A DNA stretch of 20,683 nt from a virus: the IMG/VR virus record IMGVR_UViG_3300050821_016729, positions 1-20,683 of that record, one strand, 5' to 3'. Below are positions 14,201 to 19,846 of this stretch, piece by piece. The notes below the pieces were generated by a model that made no database searches, was not told the DNA's origin, and saw only the letters and a list, made by a program, of their open reading frames with translations. Numbering within the stretch: the stretch's first letter is position 1; each line of letters opens with the position of its first letter. The position numbers and the translations under genes were made by a program.

Positions 14201-14811
14201 GCCCCCTGCGACTCCCTGACGAAGCGGTCGGGATCGCGGAAGAAGTCCGAAAGAACGTCGTCCTGGTAGCCGACCGGATCGCGGTGCAGCTTGACCAGCG
14301 CGTCGTCCTTGTCCTTCGAGCCGAACAGGTTGAGATCCTGCGGCGCCCATGTCGGCCCCTTGACCTGAGCCGGCGGCGTCTTCGAGGCGACCCAGGCGGC
14401 GGCGGCATCGACCGCAGCGGCCATATCGCCCTGCGCGCCCATTTCCTTGACGCGCGCGACGGCCTTGTCGAGACCCTCGTCAGTCAGATTGTAGTTCTTG
14501 CGCGCCTGTTCGAGCGCCGCGTCGATCGTCTGCTTGGCGGTCTGCTCGTCCCAGTATTTGCGATCGGCGGCGCGCGACTCTTCGAGCTTGTCGAGGCGCG
14601 CCCTGAGCGCTTCGTTCTCGGCCCGCAGCGGCGCAACCACCGGCTCGGCGACTTCGTCGACGGTCCGAATGTCCGGGAACTTGGCCTTGGCGGCCTTGCG
14701 GATGTCGGCGCCCAGCTTGCCGTCGGCCATCAATTCGGCAAGCAGCGCCTCGGCGCGAATCTGCGACTGGGTGGCGGGCTTGACGTCGTCGGCTTTCGGA
14801 GCGTCGACCAT
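14197..14811 (-). CDS. Probable scaffold (capsid assembly) protein, 204 aa
   Basis: The protein is highly charged and helical: residues 60-105 (VAPLRAENEALRARLDKLEE...) show heptad-like coiled coil, and residues 178-200 contain GYQDDVLSDFFRDPDRF. Phage scaffolds are small, acidic-to-neutral coiled-coil proteins that guide capsid assembly and then leave, and they are normally encoded just upstream of capsid, as here (only the HNH gene intervenes). The ATG at 14811 shares a base with the previous stop (TGATG) and has GAGG 8 nt upstream; an in-frame GTG at 14814 is the alternative. Recognition is by composition and position, not by a specific motif. Confidence 0.7.
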   Translation of the reverse strand: MVDAPKADDVKPATQSQIRAEALLAELMADGKLGADIRKAAKAKFPDIRTVDEVAEPVVAPLRAENEALRARLDKLEESRAADRKYWDEQTAKQTIDAALEQARKNYNLTDEGLDKAVARVKEMGAQGDMAAAVDAAAAWVASKTPPAQVKGPTWAPQDLNLFGSKDKDDALVKLHRDPVGYQDDVLSDFFRDPDRFVRESQGA

Positions 14812-15008
14812 CACTTAGCCCTCGGCGCCGAACCGCGCGAGCCGTCCTTGCCGACGTGCTCGAGCGACTTGATCCCGCTGACATCGCCCTTCGGCTGAGC
14901 GGACGGACGGGCGCCGATGTCCATCTTCTCGAACACCGTGTACTCCATCATGCCGCGATCGACCTTGACGTCACCGTCATACGCCTTAGGAAATTTGCCT
15001 GAAGTCAT
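14811..15008 (-). CDS. Small hypothetical protein, 65 aa
   Basis: The start ATG at 15008-15006 (MTSGKFPKAYDGDVKVDRG...) has GAGAGG about 10 nt upstream on the minus strand; a TTG further upstream would overlap the preceding stop. The sequence is charged and Gly/Ser-rich at the C-terminus (EHVGKDGSRGSAPRAK), with a helical centre (MMEYTVFEKM). No domain is recognised. It lies 14 bp after the Met/Pro-rich gene and is coupled to the scaffold gene by a TGATG junction, so a minor head-assembly role is plausible. Confidence 0.6.
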   Translation of the reverse strand: MTSGKFPKAYDGDVKVDRGMMEYTVFEKMDIGARPSAQPKGDVSGIKSLEHVGKDGSRGSAPRAK

Positions 15009-15022
15009 CGGTTCAATTCCTC

Positions 15023-15385
15023 TCAAGCGCCCATCTGGGGCGGGGGCATCGGCGCGCCAGCGCCGGGCGGGGGCGGGGCGCCGCCTCCCTGCTTGGCGGC
15101 GCGCGCCATTTCGACCAATTGCTGAATCATGGCGCCGGGGTCGCCCTGCCCGCCGCCTTCCTTCTCCAGCGCTTTGCTGATGTCGGTCAGCGCCTTGAGA
15201 ACGGCGGTGTGAAGCGGAGCGCCCATCGGCAACACCGGAAGCGCTTCCTGAAGCCCTTTCAAAGACAGCTTGAGCTTTTCCATGCCGCCTGACGCGGCGC
15301 CCTTCATCGGTCCGGGCGCCGATGCCGGACCCGCGCCTGCCCCTGGGGGCGGCGGCGAACCGGACATTGGCATAGGCATCGGCAT
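15023..15385 (-). CDS. Met/Pro-rich small protein, 120 aa
   Basis: The ATG at 15385 has GAGG 6 nt upstream, which fixes the start of the MPMPMPM run even though several later Met codons are in frame. The N-terminus (MPMPMPMSGSPPPPGAGAG) and C-terminus (GGGAPPPPGAGAPMPPPQMGA) are Pro/Gly/Met low-complexity tails that mirror each other. They flank a helical core at about 35-97 (MEKLKLSLKGLQEALPVLP..., TAVLKALTDISKALEKE, MIQQLVEMARAAKQ). I do not recognise a domain. Proteins of this type occur near portal and scaffold genes of alphaproteobacterial podophages, and one may act in head assembly. Confidence 0.65.
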   Translation of the reverse strand: MPMPMPMSGSPPPPGAGAGPASAPGPMKGAASGGMEKLKLSLKGLQEALPVLPMGAPLHTAVLKALTDISKALEKEGGGQGDPGAMIQQLVEMARAAKQGGGAPPPPGAGAPMPPPQMGA

Positions 15386-15445
15386 GAAAAACCTCAGAGA
15401 ACAGGGCGAGGAGCCGGAGCCCCCCGCCCGTCGATCACGGTCGAC

Positions 15446-15490
15446 TTACTTCCGGCGGCCCTTGCGGCCCTTGTGGCGATAGCGAACCAT
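15446..15490 (-). CDS. Candidate 14-aa basic peptide (mini-ORF)
   Basis: A 15-codon frame ATG...TAA encodes MVRYRHKGRKGRRK, with nine Arg/Lys residues in 14. AAAGGAG ends 6 nt upstream of the ATG, among the strongest Shine-Dalgarno matches in the window, and a candidate promoter lies about 60 bp upstream. It is the first possible gene of the leftward operon, about 60 bp before the next start. It could be a real peptide (RNA/DNA-binding in style), a translated leader, or a chance frame downstream of a leader ribosome site. No family known to me. Confidence 0.4.
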   Translation of the reverse strand: MVRYRHKGRKGRRK

Positions 15491-15549
15491 GGGAGTCTCC
15501 TTTGGGTCAAAAACGGGGAAGAAACTGGCCTCACCCCCGAACAATCGTC

Positions 15550-15579
15550 AGACTACGCTGGACCGGAAGCTCATGTCAA
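15550..15579 (-). promoter_or_regulatory. Candidate sigma-70-type promoter for the leftward head-tail operon
   Basis: On the minus strand a perfect TTGACA (15579-15574) is followed after 18 nt by TAGTCT (15555-15550), a 3-of-6 match to TATAAT. Transcription would start near 15543 and read into the mini-ORF and the head genes. It is the only -35 consensus I noticed in the gap. Confidence 0.45.
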
Positions 15580-15631
15580 TATAACGTGCGAAAAACAGCA
15601 AGTGTATCAATACTATAGGATGGTATCAATA
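15574..15631 (+). promoter_or_regulatory. Candidate control region for the rightward portal operon, with TCAATA repeats
   Basis: The AT-rich segment holds TCAATA at 15576-15581, 15607-15612 and 15626-15631; the last two are parts of a 9-bp direct repeat GTATCAATA (15604-15612 and 15623-15631) with 19-bp period, bracketing the portal ribosome site (AGGA, 15617-15620). TATAAC (15580-15585) and TACTAT (15611-15616) are -10-like, but no good rightward -35 is seen. The repeats could be an operator. The leftward -35 overlaps the first copy. Confidence 0.4.
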
Positions 15632-17418
15632 TGCGGATACCGCGAGACGCCAAGCGTCTGACGGAATTCGTCAGCGAAACATCTTCGCAATGCATGTCGT
15701 CGCGCCAGGCGCGCATGAACCGCGGCATCTTCTACCAGAACTATGTCGACACCGGCTCCGCCGACCCCTCGACGCCGGCGATGTATAACAAGCTATGGGT
15801 GTCGCTCGACGACCTTGAATCCCTGCTATTCAGCCCGGTTTCGCTGCGCTTCCGCATCGGCGATCCCGACTACCCCTCGGTGATCAACGAAGCCAAGGGC
15901 CGCGCCGCAGCGGCCCATATCCGCAACCAGTATCGCCGCTGCGACGCCGACTCGATGCTCAGCCAGGCGGTCAACATCGGCCTGATCCGCGGCAAAGGCA
16001 TCGTCAAGCAGAGCTTCGCCGGCGGGCGCATGGCGACTTGGCTGGTGCAGCCGGAAGATTTCGGCGTTTTGCGCGAAAATTACGACAAGCTCGACGAAAA
16101 CATGGGCGCCTTCGCCCATTCGATGCTGATCACTCGCGACCAATTCGCCGCGCTGGTGCGCGACCACCCCGACCGCAACGAACTGATGCGCAAGATCAAA
16201 GGCTACACCCGCGAGGAATCTGGCGGCCTGACCGACACGCGCGGCACGGCGATGAACATCGTCGTTGGCGGCCTGTATCCTCTGCAAGCTGCGGGTTCGA
16301 ACAACAATCCCTCGCGCGGGCTGGTCGACTGGATGGGGCGGCCACAACCTCAGCTCGACCCCGCCGTCGAACACGAATTGATCGAGCTGACCGAACTCTG
16401 GGCCTGGGACGAGAAACGCGAGGACTGGGCGACCTTCCAGATCGTCGGCTCCGACATGCTGATCATGGGCCGCTATGCGATCCAGAACGCGCTCGCCTTC
16501 GACCCGACGACACAGACATCGGCGGCGTGTCTGCGCGGCGAGCATCCCTATTCGACCTTCTGCCCCAATCCGGTGCCGACCTATTTCTGGGGCGCCTCCG
16601 AAGTGCAGCGGCTGATCTATCTGCAAGAAGCGATCAACGCGCGCCTGATCGGCACCAACAAGATGCTGCGGATGCAGGAAGACCCGACGACCCGCTTCAC
16701 CGGCACGACCGGCGTCAATCAACTGGCGCTGTCGAAATATAAGAAGCCCGGCGGCTATTTCGTCGATAATAGCCCAAGCGCGAAGATCGAGAAGGATCGC
16801 GTCGAAATTCCTCAGGATCTGTGGATGTCGCTGCACGAATACGAGCGCATGTTCGACGAATTAATGGGCGTGCCGCCGATCGCCAAGGGTCATGGCGAAA
16901 AAGGCGTGCGTTCCGGCTCGCACGCCGACACGCTGATCCGCATGTTTTCGCCGCGCTTCAAGGACCGCGCGCTGCTGATCGAACGCGACATTGAGCGCAT
17001 GGGCTCGCTGACCCTCGATCTCAACCGCGCTCATAACGAGAAAAAGCTGGTGGCCTGGGTTCCCGAAGCGGAAGCCGGGCTGCAAAGCGTTGCCTCTCCC
17101 GACGAGAAGCTGCTGCTGACGCCGCCCGCCAAAGGCCTCGTTCCAATCTATTTCACCTTCGACGATCTGCCCGACGATGTGACGCTGACGATCGACGAAC
17201 ATTCGTCTTCGCCCGCCTTCTCGGCCGAAGCCCGGCAGCTCGTGTTCGACATGCTCAAGACCGGCATCATCTCGCCGCTCGAAGCGGTCGACAGTCTCGA
17301 CGTCACCGATCCCGAAGCGATACAGGCCGGGATCGTGCGTCGACAGGTGGCGCAAGCCGAAGCGTCAGAAAAGGAGCAGGCGACGAAGCTCGCTCTCCAC
17401 CAAGGCGGCAAGAAGTAA
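15631..17418 (+). CDS. Portal (head-tail connector) protein, 595 aa
   Basis: The portal forms the dodecameric ring at the capsid vertex through which DNA is packed and leaves. The sequence matches the podovirus head-tail connector style: an N-terminal helix region with MYNKLWVSLDDLESLLFSP, a GKGIVKQSF wing segment, a WAWDEKREDWATFQIVGSD strand pair, YFWGASEVQRLIYLQEAINARL (pattern of the clip/stem helix), and a MRMFSPRF-like segment with IRMFSPRFKDRALLIERDIERM before the crown. The length is near T7 gp8 (about 536 aa), slightly longer. I chose the ATG at 15631, with AGGA 10 nt upstream; an alternative ATG at 15694 would drop 21 residues. The gene is the first of the rightward operon, divergent from scaffold and capsid, which is unusual. 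Family call strong. Confidence 0.88.
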   Translation: MRIPRDAKRLTEFVSETSSQCMSSRQARMNRGIFYQNYVDTGSADPSTPAMYNKLWVSLDDLESLLFSPVSLRFRIGDPDYPSVINEAKGRAAAAHIRNQYRRCDADSMLSQAVNIGLIRGKGIVKQSFAGGRMATWLVQPEDFGVLRENYDKLDENMGAFAHSMLITRDQFAALVRDHPDRNELMRKIKGYTREESGGLTDTRGTAMNIVVGGLYPLQAAGSNNNPSRGLVDWMGRPQPQLDPAVEHELIELTELWAWDEKREDWATFQIVGSDMLIMGRYAIQNALAFDPTTQTSAACLRGEHPYSTFCPNPVPTYFWGASEVQRLIYLQEAINARLIGTNKMLRMQEDPTTRFTGTTGVNQLALSKYKKPGGYFVDNSPSAKIEKDRVEIPQDLWMSLHEYERMFDELMGVPPIAKGHGEKGVRSGSHADTLIRMFSPRFKDRALLIERDIERMGSLTLDLNRAHNEKKLVAWVPEAEAGLQSVASPDEKLLLTPPAKGLVPIYFTFDDLPDDVTLTIDEHSSSPAFSAEARQLVFDMLKTGIISPLEAVDSLDVTDPEAIQAGIVRRQVAQAEASEKEQATKLALHQGGKK

Positions 17419-17434
17419 CCGGAAAGGAAAAGTT

Positions 17435-17908
17435 ATGGCTCGTTTTCACGTCGATAACCGCATGACCAACGCCCAACAGGCGATCACCACCACGTTCAAG
17501 ACGCAGGTCCAGGTCTGGGCGGCAACCGCCACCCTATGCCGCGGCCGCGCCGTGGCGCTGCAAATGGGACCGGACGGTGCGCCCAACGCGACCGACTGCC
17601 AAATCGTCTACGAAGTGCAGCGCGCCACGGCCGACGGCACCTCGACCGCGGTGACGCCCGATCCGCTCAACCCGGCCGATGTCGCCTCGCGCATGGTCGC
17701 CCACAACGCCTACACCGCCGAAGGCACCTACACGCTCGACATCTTCTCGCGCTCGCTCAACCAGCGCGCGTCGATGCAATGGGCGGCGCAAGACACCGAC
17801 GCGATGCTGACCTGGGCAGCGACCAACCTCGTCGGTCTGGCGCTGATCGCGCTATCGCCGACCTATGCGTCGAACGTGCTATTCGGCATCGAGTATGACG
17901 ATCTATGA
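17435..17908 (+). CDS. Probable virion protein downstream of portal, 157 aa
   Basis: The ATG at 17435 has AAAGGAAAA just upstream and follows the portal stop by 16 bp. The protein is beta-rich with an alternating pattern (CQIVYEVQRATADGTSTAV, then MVAHNAYTAEGTYTLDIFSRSLNQRASMQW) and an apolar segment near 128-142 (ATNLVGLALIALSPT), ending FGIEYDDL. I recognise this pattern from unannotated proteins next to portal genes in related phages; the final strands look like a jelly-roll-type virion protein. A structural role is likely from context, but no specific function can be given. Confidence 0.6.
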   Translation: MARFHVDNRMTNAQQAITTTFKTQVQVWAATATLCRGRAVALQMGPDGAPNATDCQIVYEVQRATADGTSTAVTPDPLNPADVASRMVAHNAYTAEGTYTLDIFSRSLNQRASMQWAAQDTDAMLTWAATNLVGLALIALSPTYASNVLFGIEYDDL

Positions 17909-17950
17909 TCGCTATCAGCACAAGCACCTACTGGATCGTCGTCAGAATCG

Positions 17951-17978
17951 AAGCATTTATCCTTACCTTAAAATGCTT
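17951..17978 (+). other. AT-rich perfect hairpin in the 130-bp gap
   Basis: AAGCATTT (17951-17958) and AAATGCTT (17971-17978) are exact inverted copies around a 12-nt loop. The stem is mostly A-T, unlike the surrounding GC-rich DNA, and has no long T-run after it, so it is not a classical terminator. It may be an RNA-processing element or a protein-binding palindrome between the 157-aa gene and the Lar-like gene. Confidence 0.35.
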
Positions 17979-18006
17979 TCCTGGCGCCGGCGTCGAGCAT
18001 CTCTAC

Positions 18007-18032
18007 CGCTCCGTTTCACTAGAACCGGAGTG
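18007..18032 (+). promoter_or_regulatory. Hairpin that would bury the ribosome site of the Lar-like gene
   Basis: CTCCG (18009-18013) pairs with CGGAG (18026-18030), extended by a G-T and a C-G pair (18008-18031, 18007-18032), with a 12-nt loop. CGGAG is the likely Shine-Dalgarno of the gene starting at 18039, so the fold could reduce its translation. Confidence 0.35.
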
Positions 18033-18038
18033 TTGGGA

Positions 18039-18383
18039 ATGAAGACCTGCAAATTCTGCGGCGCGCCGGCGCTCGAGCAGGTGCGCGGGCAGCTCGGCGA
18101 GAACGACAAAGGCTACGTCGCGCCGCGCGGCGACGGCCCGCACGCTAACTCGAACAACGCAGCCAACGCGACCGACACGCGCGTCGTCTGTTCCAACACC
18201 AAACTGGCGATGCGCGGGCCGAACGGTTCGCGCGTCACGATCGAAGCCGACGCGCAGGCGTGGAACCTGTCCTATAACGGCGAAGGCTTCGTCTTCCCGT
18301 TCTGCGACAACCAGACCGGCTGGAACAAGGCCGAGTTCGCCGACTTCACCCGCTTCAAATGGGATCGCGATCATGGGGCCTAG
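18039..18383 (+). CDS. Small probable zinc protein, Lar-like, 114 aa
   Basis: The start is the ATG at 18039 (MKTCKFCGAPALEQ...), with GGAG 8 nt upstream; the open frame beginning at 17865 overlaps the previous gene and is not used. The opening CKFCG (C4, C7), a later VVC (C51) with a G-P pair, and a DAQAWN segment (71-76) resemble the Lar restriction-alleviation family (CPFCG...C..C...G...A...WN). Only C51 and a lone C89 (PFCDNQTG) are available for the second pair, so the zinc site would be atypical. Lar modulates host type I restriction in enterobacterial phages. Function here is inference and the match is modest. It overlaps the next gene by 11 bp. Confidence 0.5.
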   Translation: MKTCKFCGAPALEQVRGQLGENDKGYVAPRGDGPHANSNNAANATDTRVVCSNTKLAMRGPNGSRVTIEADAQAWNLSYNGEGFVFPFCDNQTGWNKAEFADFTRFKWDRDHGA

Positions 18384-18648
18384 CCGACAAAGAAAATCAC
18401 GCGGTTACTCGATCATCACCGATCCGGCTTTCGCACGACCGACGGAAGTGGACACATTCAGCTGCCTCCATTGCCAGCAGATCGTCGACAAGCCGCCATT
18501 CAAATCGGCAACCGACGACGGCATCGGCGCATGGTGCCATTGCTGCAACGGGCCGATCTGTCTGCGCTGCGTCGGCAAAGGCTGTCGTCCGATCGAGAAG
18601 TGGCTCGACCGCATGGAGGCGCGCCGCCACATCGCGGCGTGCTCGTAA
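18373..18648 (+). CDS. Small cysteine-rich probable zinc-binding protein, 91 aa
   Basis: The ATG at 18373 lies within the end of the Lar-like gene, with GGGA 8 nt upstream. Cysteines occur as C31-x2-C34, C55-x2-C58 (with H56 and C57), C63-x2-C66 and C71, in the order FSCLHCQQIV, WCHCCNGPICLRCVGKGCRP. This spacing suits a double zinc ribbon or treble-clef-like fold. The pattern CxxC...CxxC...CxxC-xGxGC followed by a helical tail (EKWLDRMEARRH) recurs in unannotated genes near portal genes of alphaproteobacterial phages. No function is known to me. It might be regulatory, packaging-related or virion-associated. Confidence 0.7.
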   Translation: MGPSRQRKSRGYSIITDPAFARPTEVDTFSCLHCQQIVDKPPFKSATDDGIGAWCHCCNGPICLRCVGKGCRPIEKWLDRMEARRHIAACS

Positions 18649-18658
18649 GGAGAGACTG

Positions 18659-18874
18659 ATGAGCGAGAGATTTACTGTCGATCTAAATGACGTGGACGCC
18701 GTCACAATGCGAAAGCCGAATGGCGCTCCCACTAGACGCATGGCGCGCTACAAGCCGATGAACGTTCTCATGGAATTGGAAGATTCCGAAACAATTTCAG
18801 ACCCGGACGTAATTAAGCGCCTTAGCGAGCTCGTCCTCTCCCACTGCGCAATAACCGACGATTTTATCAGGTGA
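18659..18874 (+). CDS. Small hypothetical protein, 71 aa
   Basis: The ATG at 18659 has AAGGAG about 7 nt upstream, directly after the previous stop, which defines the start within a longer open frame. The first 20 residues (MSERFTVDLNDVDAVTMRKP) are acidic; the rest is basic then helical (PMNVLMELEDSETISDPDVIKRLSELVLSHCAITDDF). Codons such as AAA, ATA and TTA are more frequent than in its neighbours. No family is recognised. Confidence 0.6.
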   Translation: MSERFTVDLNDVDAVTMRKPNGAPTRRMARYKPMNVLMELEDSETISDPDVIKRLSELVLSHCAITDDFIR

Positions 18875-18878
18875 GTCG

Positions 18879-19334
18879 ATGGCCTATTACACGGCTCTGA
18901 TCAATGCCTGGAACGGCGCAACGCAGCCACCGACCGGCGTCACCGGCACGGGCCTGACGGGCGGCATGACCACGGCGCAGAAGCTCGCGGCGGTCAATGC
19001 GTGGACGGTCGTCGGCGCGGTGCCGACGACGATCTATGTAACCGGCGTTCAAGTCGCCAACTGCATCAACTGGGCCGAGCTCGCCGCGCTGACTGACGCA
19101 CAACGAAAAGACGTTTTACTGCTTTGTCTTCAGGACGGTCTTCTTATCTCCGGCAGCGCGCAACTCACGCATCTGCTGCCCGGCATGCTGCTGGCCTATT
19201 TCAGCGTCTCAGGACCGACGATCACGACGCTGACCGCGCTCGCCGCCGCGACGCCGCAACCGTGGTGGCAATACGCCGGCTATCCTTCCGCGTTCAACGC
19301 GAATGATCTCGCTGCAGCCGGAGGGCTTACTTAG
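18879..19334 (+). CDS. Conserved phage protein of unknown function, 151 aa
   Basis: The ATG at 18879 has AGGTGA about 5 nt upstream, at the very end of the preceding gene. The N-terminus AYYTALINAWNGATQPPTGVTGTGLTGGMT... with QKLAAVNAWTVVGAVPTTIYVTG is a pattern I know from unannotated proteins in the structural regions of podophages of Alphaproteobacteria and Burkholderiales. It is probably a virion or assembly protein. There are helices at about 30-42 and 64-88, and a C-terminal PWWQYAGYPSAFNANDLAAAGGLT. No enzyme motif is seen. It is coupled to the next gene by TAGTG. Confidence 0.6.
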   Translation: MAYYTALINAWNGATQPPTGVTGTGLTGGMTTAQKLAAVNAWTVVGAVPTTIYVTGVQVANCINWAELAALTDAQRKDVLLLCLQDGLLISGSAQLTHLLPGMLLAYFSVSGPTITTLTALAAATPQPWWQYAGYPSAFNANDLAAAGGLT

Positions 19335-19837
19335 TGGCTGTAGATTTTCTTTGGGCGGCTGGAACCAGCAACAACGGTCTAATCGCCTCGGCGCTGTCGC
19401 TGCTGACGACCGAACTCGAAAGCGTCACCTCGGCCAGCGTCGTGCAAAGCTCGGTCGGCGGATCGAGCGGACTGTTCACCAACGCCAACACCGGACAGGC
19501 AATCTGGGGCGAGATTTTCTACTATCCTGGCAACGCCGGCCTGACGACCGGCTCGGGCGCGCCAAATCTCGCCGGCTGGTTCGAAACGACGCCCGACGGA
19601 ACGGCTTTCGAATCTTCCGCCGCCGCGCCGGCGCGCCCACCGGATTTCATCATCCCGCTGCCCGCCTCGACCGCCATCGGCGGCGCGAACAACACCGTCT
19701 ACAAAGCCGCCGGACTGGTGCGCCTGCCGGCGCTGAAATTCTATGTGCTGATCCAGAACAACGCCGGAGCAACGCTCGGCGCCGGCGGAACGTCCGCTCC
19801 CTACATCAAACTGGCTCCTGTCGCCGTTCAATACTGA
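19334..19837 (+). CDS. Conserved phage protein of unknown function, 167 aa, GTG start
   Basis: The GTG at 19334 overlaps the previous stop by one base and has GGAGG 9 nt upstream, favouring it over any later start. The sequence (MAVDFLWAAGTSNNGLIA..., then SSGLFTNANTGQAIWGEIFYYPGNAGLTT, and ALKFYVLIQNNAGATLGAGG near the end) is beta-rich, Gly/Ser/Ala-rich, with a globular pattern typical of small virion proteins. I associate it with the preceding gene as a recurrent pair. No function is known. Virion association is inference. Confidence 0.6.
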   Translation: MAVDFLWAAGTSNNGLIASALSLLTTELESVTSASVVQSSVGGSSGLFTNANTGQAIWGEIFYYPGNAGLTTGSGAPNLAGWFETTPDGTAFESSAAAPARPPDFIIPLPASTAIGGANNTVYKAAGLVRLPALKFYVLIQNNAGATLGAGGTSAPYIKLAPVAVQY

Positions 19838-19846
19838 GGCGCGGCG

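Noticed and set aside
13430-14350. A longer HNH protein starting at 14350
   Set aside because: The extra N-terminus overlaps the scaffold gene in another frame and is low-complexity Arg/Gly sequence. The GTG at 14200 with a GTGA junction is the natural start.
15606-15622. ACTATAGGA near the portal start, similar to the core of a T7 RNA polymerase promoter
   Set aside because: The upstream recognition half does not match the T7 consensus, no second copy was noticed and no phage polymerase gene is visible. A -10-like box plus ribosome site explains it as well.
15826-16836. A 336-codon minus-strand open frame inside the portal gene
   Set aside because: The plus-strand portal frame has recognisable family patterns and a ribosome site; the antisense frame has none.
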